Shown here piece by piece: positions 34,475 through 41,733 of a stretch of 49,325 bases of DNA (position 1 is the first letter of the stretch; every line of letters begins with the position of its first letter). Location of the stretch: positions 1-49,325 of the forward strand of contig CAINFC010000232.1 of NCBI GenBank assembly GCA_903847975.1, read 5' to 3'. The translations under genes were made by a program, and so were the position numbers. Origin of the DNA: an uncultured Acidobacteriota bacterium (GTDB lineage: Bacteria > Acidobacteriota > UBA6911 > CAINFC01). The notes under the pieces were generated by a model, which searched no databases, was not told the origin of the DNA, and saw only the letters and a list, made by a program, of their open reading frames with translations.

Positions 34475-35146
34475 TCAGGCCCGGTTCGTGTCCGAGGATG
34501 TTGAGATCAGCTGCCGGAAAATAGCCACGGTCTGGGCCAGCGTCTGGCGGTAGGTGCCGGATGTGTCAATGATGAAATCGGCCGCTTTCCGTTTTTCCTC
34601 CCAGGGCATTTGCGAGCGGATTCTCTGGTCGGCCTGCTCTGCCGTAAGCCCGTCCCGGCGCGCGATCCGCTCCCTCTGCCGCTCGGTCGGGCAGAAAACC
34701 AGGATCACCGAATCCAGCTTCTTATAGTAGGACGTTTCCACCATGAGTGCCGCTTCTACGAAAAGAGGCGCGTTGGCGCAGATTTCTTCGTGGGCCGCCA
34801 GCCAGGCATCGGTTTCCTCCATAACCCGGGGGTGAACGATGGAATTCAGTACCCTTCTTTCCTCCGGATCCGTAAAAACGATCGTTCCCAGCTTCGGGCG
34901 GTCGAGCTCCCCGGTGAGCGTCAAAACCCCAGGGCCGAAATGTTCGATGATCTCGCGATAGGCGGGACATCCGGGCCGCACCACCTGGCGGGCGACCTGG
35001 TCGGCATCCAGTACCATGCAACCCAGCCGGTTGAAAAAACGGCTGACATGGCTTTTCCCGCTGGCAATGCCGCCGGTAATGCCGACGTGCAGAGACCGGC
35101 CGGGGGCAGAGCTCCGGATATCCGTCTTGCTGCAATTCCGCATCAT
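34475..35146 (-). CDS. coaE: Dephospho-CoA kinase
   Basis: About 223 residues if ATG 35146 is used (GGAAGG ten bases upstream). In-frame ATGs at 35155 and 35143 are alternatives, and the frame is open further upstream. It carries the P-loop GITGGIASGKSHVSRFF, the CoaE lid and substrate motifs (VLDADQVARQVV, GRPKLG-like DRPKLGTIVF, IVHPRVMEE), and the C-terminal RIRSQMPWEEKRKAADFII. The enzyme phosphorylates the 3' hydroxyl of dephospho-CoA, the last step of coenzyme A synthesis. It is a core gene and shows the region right of the island is ordinary chromosome. Its promoter is at 35263-35290, and a diguanylate cyclase gene follows it. Confidence 0.94.
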   Translation of the reverse strand: MMRNCSKTDIRSSAPGRSLHVGITGGIASGKSHVSRFFNRLGCMVLDADQVARQVVRPGCPAYREIIEHFGPGVLTLTGELDRPKLGTIVFTDPEERRVLNSIVHPRVMEETDAWLAAHEEICANAPLFVEAALMVETSYYKKLDSVILVFCPTERQRERIARRDGLTAEQADQRIRSQMPWEEKRKAADFIIDTSGTYRQTLAQTVAIFRQLISTSSDTNRA

Positions 35147-35262
35147 CCATTCCATACCTTCCGACCGTTCGGCTGAATCGTCATCCTGGCCGCGCAGGCC
35201 AACCCGCTCCGGGATGGGAAGCCAGTGTCTCCCACCTGTGTTCCAATGAAAAGATCGTTTAT

Positions 35263-35290
35263 ATTGTATCCCTTCATGGCCTTGGGTCAA
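35263..35290 (-). promoter_or_regulatory. Sigma-70 promoter of the coaE operon
   Basis: On the minus strand, TTGACC (35290-35285), a 16-base spacer, then TACAAT (35268-35263). The leader to the coaE start would be about 110 bases. Confidence 0.65.
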
Positions 35291-35406
35291 GAACCCGGCG
35301 GCTAAGAATTTGTTTCGGGGCGCCTGCGGGCCGGCCCGCCGAAGGAAGGATCGGGAACCCCCATCATCACGGACAATAAAACGGGTGTCCTTGGTTGCCT
35401 GCCGGA

Positions 35407-35435
35407 TTGACGGATAGTATCATTATTGATATTAT
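35407..35435 (+). promoter_or_regulatory. hicAB promoter with embedded operator dyad
   Basis: TTGACG (35407-35412), a 17-base spacer, and TATTAT (35430-35435). The spacer and -10 box coincide with a 22-base imperfect palindrome at 35414-35435, in which 9 of 11 positions pair around the centre. This is the expected site for autorepression by the HicB antitoxin. The HicA ATG at 35442 lies six bases past the -10 box, so the main transcript would be leaderless. Confidence 0.7.
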
Positions 35436-35441
35436 CGATTC

Positions 35442-35702
35442 ATGACGAAACCGGTGGTACTCCTGGACAAGATACGCTCCCATCCTGCCGATGTGCGTTG
35501 CTCCGATTTGTGCAGGGTATGGGATTATTTTTTCGGGCCGGCCCGCCAGACGGGCGGAAGTCATCGGGTTTACCGGACCCCCTGGGCGGGAGATCCGCGG
35601 GTCAATATTCAGAACGTCCATGGTAAGGCGAAAGCCTACCAGGTCCGGCAGATTTTGAAAGCGATCGATCGAATGGAGATGAAATATGGCGCCGATGAAT
35701 GA
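35442..35702 (+). CDS. hicA: HicA-family mRNA interferase toxin
   Basis: 86 residues. The C-terminal half carries the HicA double-stranded-RNA-binding-like core with the key His in GGSHRVYRTPWAGDP, followed by VNIQNVHGKAKAYQVRQI and LKAIDRMEMK. The N-terminus (LLDKIRSHPADVRCSDLCRV) matches the longer HicA variants found in cyanobacteria and actinobacteria. HicA cuts mRNA and stops growth until it is bound by HicB. The gene overlaps the antitoxin gene by 17 bases, the usual toxin-first order. The start codon nearly coincides with the predicted transcription start, so it may be translated from a leaderless mRNA. Confidence 0.85.
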   Translation: MTKPVVLLDKIRSHPADVRCSDLCRVWDYFFGPARQTGGSHRVYRTPWAGDPRVNIQNVHGKAKAYQVRQILKAIDRMEMKYGADE

Positions 35703-36015
35703 CAAATACACCTATCGCGTGACCTGGTCAGAAGAGGATGCCGAATATGAAGGCCTTTGCACCGAATTCCCAAGCCTGAGCTGGCTGGCTAAAACCCCGG
35801 AATCGGCCTTGAAGGGAATTCGCAGGCTGGTCGCCGAAGTGATTGCCGACCTCTTGCGCAATGGAGAATCGGTACCCGAACCTTTGGCTATGAAACAATT
35901 TAGTGGCCGATTCATGGTGCGCGTTCCGCCCGAGGTGCACCGGAGTCTGACCCTGCAGGCTGCGGAAGCCGGTGTAAGCCTCAATCGTATGGCCAGTGCA
36001 AAACTGAGTCGCTGA
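35686..36015 (+). CDS. hicB: HicB-family antitoxin
   Basis: 109 residues from ATG 35686; GGAG lies about eight bases upstream, and ATG 35695 is an alternative. The N-terminal part is the degenerate RNase H-like HicB fold that covers the toxin (YRVTWSEEDAEYEGLCTEFP, LSWLAKTPESALKGIRRLVA). The C-terminal part is a ribbon-helix-helix DNA-binding segment (GRFMVRVPPEVHRSLTLQA, GVSLNRMASAKL). It neutralises HicA and should repress the shared promoter. The start lies inside the toxin gene, so the two proteins are probably translationally coupled. Confidence 0.88.
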   Translation: MAPMNDKYTYRVTWSEEDAEYEGLCTEFPSLSWLAKTPESALKGIRRLVAEVIADLLRNGESVPEPLAMKQFSGRFMVRVPPEVHRSLTLQAAEAGVSLNRMASAKLSR

Positions 36016-36068
36016 AGGGGGAGAGCCCCCCACTTTTTTCCTCTGGAAAAATTTATGATGAAGCGGCA
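36016..36068. other. Start of a 481-base gene-free stretch
   Basis: Between the hicB stop and the methyltransferase stop (36016-36496) no gene is supported. Most of it is the palindromic repeat at 36069-36315. The remaining 36316-36496 is plain sequence with an imperfect purine/pyrimidine inverted repeat (cttcccg.tcttcct against aggaagagcgggaag, around 36385-36455) that may end the methyltransferase transcript. Confidence 0.4.
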
Positions 36069-36315
36069 AAAAGTCTCTGGAACCCCGAAAGGGGTTCCGG
36101 ATCACAGCCCGGGGTTGCGCCGCATAGGCGCTACCCCGGGCAGGCGGATTTGATTAAACCCAGCCCGGAAAGGGCTGCGCAAAGACCTGGTATGGCTGGA
36201 TTTTGCGCAACCCTTTCCGGGTTGTTGCCAACGGGTGTCCCTACCCGGGGTAGGCGCGAAGCGCGCCAACCCCGGGCTGTGTTACGAAGCCCTTGCAGGG
36301 CTTTCCCCAACGGAA
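36069..36315. repeat. REPIN-like composite palindromic repeat, copy 1 (complete)
   Basis: It opens with GGAACCCC-GAAA-GGGGTTCC (36079-36098), an 8-bp stem with a GNRA-type loop. A long hairpin follows with arms 36164-36183 and 36202-36221 (19 of 20 complementary plus one G-T) around an 18-base loop. The outer parts form an inverted pair: cacagcccggggttg near 36104 and caaccccgggctgtg near 36267. Further small stems are GGCGCG/CGCGCC and AGCCC/GGGCT. A second copy begins at 49160. No coding capacity is credible. Confidence 0.85.
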
Positions 36316-36496
36316 ATTCGAAGATGTGGGACTTTTTGCCGGGTCCTTATTGATCATCCTGATTGCTTCTGTTTCCTTCCTGATCTTCCCGTCTTCCTTT
36401 GAAATGATTGGACCTTCAGGAAGAAAGGAAGAGCGGGAAGAAAAGCGGAAGGGCTTGTCGGATAAAGATGGCGAGAATTTTTTTTGTGGCGCCGGC

Positions 36497-37258
36497 TTAC
36501 TTGTCTGCTTCGGGGGGCTTGCGGGCCAGCAGCAGAAGGGAAAGTCCGAACGGGAAGCGCATCGCGTCCCAGCGCAGCAGGAAGGCTTCCCAAACCAGAA
36601 ACGCATGGAGCAACCGGTCCAGCCATCGGGGTACCGGCCTGACTTCCGAGGATTCCGTTGCCCGCATGTGCCGGTAGAACAACCGTTTCAGAATCGCGGC
36701 GGGGAAGAGCAGGGAATTGACGTAGGTAACCCGCCGGACCTGCAACCCGGCTGCGCTTACCTGGCGGCACAGCGGCTTCCTGCGGAAGCGCTGCTGTCCG
36801 CCGACCGCACGGTCATGGGAGCCGTAAAGGAAAGGGAAGGCCGGAACGCGCAGCAGCAGCCATCCGCCCGGGGACAGCGCGGCGTGAAACTCCCGCAGGG
36901 CGCTTTCCACCTCATCGGCCGAGGGGAGGGTGTAGAGGACGTCGAAGCTGGAGATCAGATCGAAAGAGCGGCGGCGAAACGGCAGGCGGATCACATCGGC
37001 CTGCACCGGGAGGGAAAGCTGCCGGCCTTTCCAGCGGAAGGCTTCCGCGGAAAGATCCAGGCCGACGGCCAGGGAGACCGGCACCCATTGCTGCAGGTCG
37101 GCCAGGTTGAAGCCGGTTCCGCAGCCGGCATCCAGCAGCCTTTTGGGGCCGGCAGCCAGGGGGCGGCGGGTAAAGCTCCGGGTGATGGCCCGCATGCCGC
37201 GGTACCACCAGAAGTCTTTTTCCAGCGCCGCCATCCAGGCATATTCTTCCGCCTTCAT
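36497..37258 (-). CDS. Class I SAM-dependent methyltransferase
   Basis: 253 residues. Its ATG overlaps the stop of the aminotransferase gene (ATGA), so translation is coupled. Motif I is LLDAGCGTGFNLADL (residues 41-55), motif II region VGLDLSAEA, and motif III region RSFDLISSFDVLYTLP, followed by LSPGGWLLLRVPAF. These bind S-adenosylmethionine. The C-terminus is hydrophobic and basic (LLFPAAILKRLFYRHM), as in membrane-near UbiE/COQ5-like enzymes. The pairing with a DegT aminotransferase recalls sugar N-methyltransferases, but the acceptor cannot be read from the sequence. It could equally act on a lipid. Confidence 0.85.
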   Translation of the reverse strand: MKAEEYAWMAALEKDFWWYRGMRAITRSFTRRPLAAGPKRLLDAGCGTGFNLADLQQWVPVSLAVGLDLSAEAFRWKGRQLSLPVQADVIRLPFRRRSFDLISSFDVLYTLPSADEVESALREFHAALSPGGWLLLRVPAFPFLYGSHDRAVGGQQRFRRKPLCRQVSAAGLQVRRVTYVNSLLFPAAILKRLFYRHMRATESSEVRPVPRWLDRLLHAFLVWEAFLLRWDAMRFPFGLSLLLLARKPPEADK

Positions 37259-38397
37259 CGTCGCTCGAAATCCCGGACGGCCTGAATCACCAGGTCCTGT
37301 TCCTCCTCGGTCAGCTCGGGATACAGCGGCAGGGAGAGGATCTCCCGCACCGCGGCATCCGCTTCGGGAAACCGCTGGCCCGCGCGGACGAAGGGCCGGA
37401 ATGCCGGCTGGCTGTGGAGCGGCAGGGGATAGTGCACGAGTGCCTGAATGCCCCGCTCGCGGAGAAAGCCCTGCAGCTCGTCCCGCCGCGGATGGCGGAT
37501 GACAAAGAGGTGAAAGGTGTGCCCGTCGGGAACGGTCCAGGAAGAGAGAGCGGCGCGATCGGCGCCCGGCAGGCAGGGGCGGGCGGAAGTGCCCTGCAGG
37601 CCGCAGAGATAGCGTCCGGCCAGCAGGCGGCGACGGCTGCTCCAGGCTTCGAGCAGCGGCAGCTTGCGCCGCAGCATGGCCGCATGGATTTCATCCAGCC
37701 GGGAGTTGATTCCGGCGACGGCATGGCCGCCCGACTTGTCGATCCCTCCGCCGCGCAGCAGCCGGACTTTCTGAATCATCTCTTCCGAGGCGCTCAGCAC
37801 CATGCCCCCGTCGCCGAAGGCGCCCAGGTTTTTCGTCGGATAAAAGCTGAAGGTGGCCAGGGATCCGCAGGTCCCTACTTTTCGGCCCCGGTACTCGGTT
37901 CCGTGAGCCTGGCTGCAGTCTTCGATCAGGGCCAGGTCGTGGCGCCCGGCTATCTGCCGCAGCGGATCGAGATCGGCGCTTTGCCCGTAAAGATGGACCG
38001 GCAGTATGGCCCGGGTTCGGGAGGTGATCAGGGATTCCACCTGGTCGGGGCTGATCTGCAGCGTGTCCGGGCAGACGTCGGCGAGCACGGGAACCGCTCC
38101 CGCCATGCGTATGGCCAGGGCGGTAAAGCCGGCCGTGATGGTGGTGGTGATCACCTCCTGCCCGCAATGGGGCTCTATCCGTCCGCAGGCCAGCAAGGCC
38201 AGGGCGATGGCGTCGGTGCCGTTCCCGGTGCCGGCGGCGTAGGGGAGCTGGTGAAAGGCGGCGAATTCCTTTTCGAAAGCCGCTACCTCGCTGCCCAGGA
38301 TGTAGCTGCCGCTGTCCAGAAACTGATGGAAACTGTCTTCTATCTCGGCACGGAGGATTCCGACCTGCCGGCGAAGATCGAGAAAAGGTACTTTCAT
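37255..38397 (-). CDS. DegT/DnrJ/EryC1-family PLP aminotransferase
   Basis: 380 residues from ATG 38397 (MKVPFLDLRRQ); a longer upstream frame exists but lacks family similarity. The N-terminal MKVPFLDLRRQ and LDSGSYILGSEVAAFEKEFA are standard. The PLP-binding lysine is Lys189 in FYPTKNLGAFGDGG. Other conserved parts are GTGNGTDAIALALLA, ALIEDCSQAHG and NSRLDEIHAAMLR. Enzymes of this family transaminate keto-sugars bound to nucleotides, giving amino sugars for cell-surface glycans or natural products. No nucleotide-sugar dehydratase is in the window, so the substrate would have to come from elsewhere. It is coupled to the methyltransferase gene and divergent from the isomerase gene at 38573. 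Confidence 0.92.
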   Translation of the reverse strand: MKVPFLDLRRQVGILRAEIEDSFHQFLDSGSYILGSEVAAFEKEFAAFHQLPYAAGTGNGTDAIALALLACGRIEPHCGQEVITTTITAGFTALAIRMAGAVPVLADVCPDTLQISPDQVESLITSRTRAILPVHLYGQSADLDPLRQIAGRHDLALIEDCSQAHGTEYRGRKVGTCGSLATFSFYPTKNLGAFGDGGMVLSASEEMIQKVRLLRGGGIDKSGGHAVAGINSRLDEIHAAMLRRKLPLLEAWSSRRRLLAGRYLCGLQGTSARPCLPGADRAALSSWTVPDGHTFHLFVIRHPRRDELQGFLRERGIQALVHYPLPLHSQPAFRPFVRAGQRFPEADAAVREILSLPLYPELTEEEQDLVIQAVRDFERR

Positions 38398-38485
38398 TTT
38401 TATATGTGCCCCCTGAGTTATCGGGTTGTTATGTTCTCCACGGAAGGCCGGGCCCTGCTTCGGGCTTCCTTCCGGAATTCTTGAT

Positions 38486-38497
38486 TTTACCGGTAAA
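38486..38497. promoter_or_regulatory. Perfect 12-bp dyad TTTACCGGTAAA, possible operator
   Basis: It lies in the gap between the divergent DegT (minus) and isomerase (plus) genes, 76 bases upstream of the latter. The form, A/T-rich arms around a CCGG centre, resembles LacI/GalR-family operators. No convincing -35/-10 pair is seen beside it. Confidence 0.4.
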
Positions 38498-38572
38498 TGG
38501 ATTATTATCAAGGCTTGGCTGAGAAACAGTGCATAATCTTCAGGAACAGCAAGCAGAAAAAAGGAGAAGCAA

Positions 38573-39493
38573 ATGGAATCCAATAGTCGCAGGGCCTTTT
38601 TACAGACATCTTCCGGAATCCTGCTGGCCCCGGGTGCCGCCCTGGCTGCGGCCGCCCAGGCTCAGCCAGCCGCCAGAATGCGACTGGGAGTGATCACCGC
38701 TCTCGGTCCTAAAAATCCGCCCGACGCCGCCATCGCCTACGTGCGCGAGCTGGGCTTTCCCACCTGCCAGGTGGAGGCCCACGAGTTCAGCCAGGCCATT
38801 GCAGACGATCTGAAAAAGGCGCTGGCCCGGCACCAGGTCGAAGCCACGGCCCTGATTGCCTCCGGCCCGGGACGCATGGACTGGAATTTTTACCAGGGCC
38901 CGCTCAATAACGGGCTGGTGCCGCCGGAAACCCGTAAGGTTCGGGTGGAGCACCTGAAAAAGGCCAGCGAATTTGCCCGGCAGGCGGGCATTCCGGCGGT
39001 TTTCACCCACTGCGGATTTATTCCGGAAAATCCGAATGAGCCGCTGTACAAGGACGTGGTGGCCGCTATCCGGGAAGTGGCCCAGGTGTGCAAAGCCAAC
39101 GGCCAGCTTTTCCTCTTCGAAACCGGGCAGGAGACCCCGGTGACCCTGCTGCGAACCATCGCCGATGTGGGGCTGGACAACCTGGCGATCAACCTGGATA
39201 CCGCCAATCTGATTCTTTACGGCAAGGCGAATCCGGTCGATGCTTTGGATGTCGTCGGCCAGTACGTCAAAGCGGTTCACGCCAAGGATGGCTTTTATCC
39301 GACCGATCCCAGGGAGCTCGGCAAAGAAGTGCCCATCGGGGAAGGGAAGGTCGATTTTCCGGCATTCATCGCCCGGCTGAAGAAGATGGGCTACACCGGG
39401 GCGATCACCATCGAGCGGGAGATCACCGGTCCCAAGCAGAAGGAAGATATTGCCAGGGCTAAAGGCTACCTGGAAAAGCTGATCCGCTCCTGA
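38573..39493 (+). CDS. Tat-exported sugar phosphate isomerase/epimerase-like TIM barrel
   Basis: 306 residues; AAGGAG precedes ATG 38573. A twin-arginine signal (NSRRAFLQTSSGILLAPGAA) directs folded export. The mature part is the AP-endonuclease-2/xylose-isomerase-like TIM barrel: RMRLGVITALGP, LGFPTCQVEAHEF, AGIPAVFTHCGFIPEN, QLFLFETGQE, NLAINLDTANLILYGKANPV, VKAVHAKDGF, GEGKVDFPAFIARLK, YTGAITIERE. The metal ligands expected are Glu in FETG, Asp in NLDTAN, His/Asp in HAKD and Glu in IERE, all present. Relatives epimerise or isomerise sugars, and some act beside DUF1080 proteins on keto-glycosides. It faces the MBL protein gene, with only 27 bases between stops. Confidence 0.88.
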   Translation: MESNSRRAFLQTSSGILLAPGAALAAAAQAQPAARMRLGVITALGPKNPPDAAIAYVRELGFPTCQVEAHEFSQAIADDLKKALARHQVEATALIASGPGRMDWNFYQGPLNNGLVPPETRKVRVEHLKKASEFARQAGIPAVFTHCGFIPENPNEPLYKDVVAAIREVAQVCKANGQLFLFETGQETPVTLLRTIADVGLDNLAINLDTANLILYGKANPVDALDVVGQYVKAVHAKDGFYPTDPRELGKEVPIGEGKVDFPAFIARLKKMGYTGAITIEREITGPKQKEDIARAKGYLEKLIRS

Positions 39494-39520
39494 TCTTCCG
39501 GGCCTGCGGCAACATCGCGA

Positions 39521-41500
39521 TCATGGGGCCGATCCGATTTCCACCACCGCTTCGGTGATCTGTCCCAGGTACTTGCGATCGCAGACCACGTCGGCCGCCA
39601 GGGCGAAGCGGGCGGAGGAGGGCTGCCAGGAGGCGGGAACGCGAACCGTAAATCGCGCCGAGGATTTTGCCAGCGGCGGGGCCTCGAACTTCAGCAGGTC
39701 GGGCTGAATCTCCCACTCCGCCGGGGCCACCAGGCCCACCTCCATTTTCATCGGCGAGCGCCGGTAGTTCTGCACCCGGATTTCGAGGGCGGTCGTGCCG
39801 CCGGGCGCCAGCAGGATCTGGTAGGGATAAATGCTGCACCAGCTGGGGTCCAGCCCGAAGTTGGTGTCCGGATCCGGGATCAGTTCCTGGAACCACTCCT
39901 GCTGCCGGCGCATCTTCTGCTCGGTCAGCAGCAGGTCCTCGCGGTTGACCAGGTAGGGGCGGCCGTGGCCCGGGGCGATAATCGCCGGGTCGCGCTCGAT
40001 CAGGTTGCGGACCGAGCGGAGGTGGCTGTCGCTTTCGACGTGATTGCGGAAAATCAGGTTGTGGCGCAGCACCCCCTGGCTGGGATCGGTGGCGCTGAAA
40101 AAGGCATCCCCGGTGAAGGCCACCCGCGCGCCATCGATGTGCACGAACAGGGCCATCTGGTATTCGGTGTGCCCCGGGGAATGGGTGATTTCGAATTCGT
40201 ATTCCTCCCAGCGGAAGGTCTCCCCGTGGCGGAAGGAGCGCTCGATGCGGAAGGGCTCGCCCAGGATGCAGCCCAGGTTGTGGCCCCGCGGATTCTGGAA
40301 GATGTCGGTCATGTTCTCGTAGCACCAGATCCGGGTGCCGTATTTGCGCATCAGGTGAGGGAAGCCGTTCATGTGGTCGTCGTGCATGTGCGTCGGCATG
40401 GCCACGTCGATCGACTTCATCCCGAACCGCGACTGCAAATCCTCGATATTGTGCTCCACGAAACGGATGCGGTCCGTCGTGGCCGTGGCCCGCTCGAAGT
40501 TGCTGAAATGGGTGCCGGAGGCGCCGCCGTAATCGATGAACATGGCCTTCCCGCTCCGGCTGAGGATGGCGTAGAAGCTGGCGGTGGTCAGGTGATGGGC
40601 GATCAGGTGGGGGCTGACCGCGTAGCCGCGGAAGGTCAGGCTCGGGTTGTTTCCGGTTTGAAAGCGGTAGTATTCGGTCAGCCGGGAGACGGTGTCTTCC
40701 ACGGCTTTGTCCGGGTCGGGCAGAGGGTCCCCGTGCGAAGGGCAGAGCAGGGCGATTTTCTGCTTGCGCAGCTCGGCCAGGCTGAACGCCCCCAGGTCGA
40801 TTCCCTCGGAGCCGCCGTAGTTCACCTGGGTGTCCCATAGATTGACGATTTTGCCCGGGGAGTGCATCAGGTCGCCGGTGAAGGCCGTCCGCCGGCCGTC
40901 GATTTCCATAATCAGCGTGACCGAGCCCAGGGTATGCCCGGGGGTCGGCAGGGCGAAAATATCGCGGTCCCTCCAGCGGAAGGTGCTGTAGTCCTGGATT
41001 TTGCGGGCCACCGGAATGTTTTCGGTGATGGTGTTGAAGTCGTTGCGCATATAGTAAAGGTGGAAAATCCGCCGGTTGCGCCAGAAGTTTTCGGCGTCGG
41101 AGAAAAGGTGCGCCTCGTGGGCCGGAACAGCGATGGGAATGGAGCGCTCCACCGCCCGGTAATCTCCCTGGCACTGGTCGCGGTGATGGTGGGTGTGCAG
41201 GATCCAGTCGATGCCGGTGATTCCCAGGGACGGCAGATAGTCCAGGATTTTGCCGGAGCCGAAATCGATCAGCAGCCCGCGGCTCCCGTCCCGCACCAGG
41301 TATGTATTGCAGGTGTCTTCCAGCAGGAACAGGTTTTCCGAGAGCTTGCGCAGCTCGGCCGCCGGCGAGAATCCGGTGCTCCGCCGGCGGGCCCGCCGGG
41401 GATCGGGCGGGGAAGCCGGCTGGGAATGCAGCGAGCCGGCGGCCGGGGCGGCCGCGGCGCCTACGCTCTTGATGAAACCGCGTCGGGAAGTGTGACTCAT
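39521..41500 (-). CDS. Tat-exported protein with two metallo-beta-lactamase-fold domains
   Basis: 659 residues; GGAGGG precedes ATG 41500. Tat signal TSRRGFIKSVGAAAAP. First MBL domain about 45-275: NTYLVRDGSRGLLIDFGSG, metal site HTHHHRDQ, second ligands TPGHTLGSV, FTGDLMHSP and PSHGDPLP. Second MBL domain about 300-545: AMFIDYGGASG, metal site THMHDDHMNG, SPGHTEYQM, FTGDAFFS, APGHGRPY. The C-terminal 110 residues look like an Ig-type beta domain (LEIRVQNYRRSPMKMEV, SARFTVRVPASW). Both metal sites look intact, although the first has HHHRDQ instead of HxDH. Substrate unknown; periplasmic hydrolase of a lactone, ester or phosphodiester is possible. It has its own strong promoter at 41543-41571. 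Confidence 0.85.
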   Translation of the reverse strand: MSHTSRRGFIKSVGAAAAPAAGSLHSQPASPPDPRRARRRSTGFSPAAELRKLSENLFLLEDTCNTYLVRDGSRGLLIDFGSGKILDYLPSLGITGIDWILHTHHHRDQCQGDYRAVERSIPIAVPAHEAHLFSDAENFWRNRRIFHLYYMRNDFNTITENIPVARKIQDYSTFRWRDRDIFALPTPGHTLGSVTLIMEIDGRRTAFTGDLMHSPGKIVNLWDTQVNYGGSEGIDLGAFSLAELRKQKIALLCPSHGDPLPDPDKAVEDTVSRLTEYYRFQTGNNPSLTFRGYAVSPHLIAHHLTTASFYAILSRSGKAMFIDYGGASGTHFSNFERATATTDRIRFVEHNIEDLQSRFGMKSIDVAMPTHMHDDHMNGFPHLMRKYGTRIWCYENMTDIFQNPRGHNLGCILGEPFRIERSFRHGETFRWEEYEFEITHSPGHTEYQMALFVHIDGARVAFTGDAFFSATDPSQGVLRHNLIFRNHVESDSHLRSVRNLIERDPAIIAPGHGRPYLVNREDLLLTEQKMRRQQEWFQELIPDPDTNFGLDPSWCSIYPYQILLAPGGTTALEIRVQNYRRSPMKMEVGLVAPAEWEIQPDLLKFEAPPLAKSSARFTVRVPASWQPSSARFALAADVVCDRKYLGQITEAVVEIGSAP

Positions 41501-41542
41501 GATCTGCCCTCCAACGTAGTAGTTTGATTTGTGGATAAGGCC

Positions 41543-41571
41543 ATTCTATAGCGCGTTACCCCGGATGTCAA
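41543..41571 (-). promoter_or_regulatory. Sigma-70 promoter of the double-MBL gene
   Basis: On the minus strand, TTGACA (41571-41566), a 17-base spacer, then TAGAAT (41548-41543). It is divergent from the sulfatase promoter 68 bases away. Confidence 0.75.
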
Positions 41572-41638
41572 GGAACGGGGGCTTCCATTTCCGGCCTCTT
41601 TCCCGTGATTTTCCAAGGGGGGGGGAGGGCCGCCTCTC

Positions 41639-41667
41639 TTGACAGGAGGGGCGCTTCTTTCTAGAAT
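41639..41667 (+). promoter_or_regulatory. Sigma-70 promoter of the sulfatase-fucosidase operon
   Basis: TTGACA (41639-41644), a 17-base spacer, then TAGAAT (41662-41667). The same hexamers and spacing are used by the divergent gene. The start near 41674 gives a 60-base leader to ATG 41734. Confidence 0.8.
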
Positions 41668-41733
41668 CGAACCATTCCGACAGTGCTTCATTTTAAGAAC
41701 GTAGGAAACAGGCAATGCCCTAGGAAACAAGAA

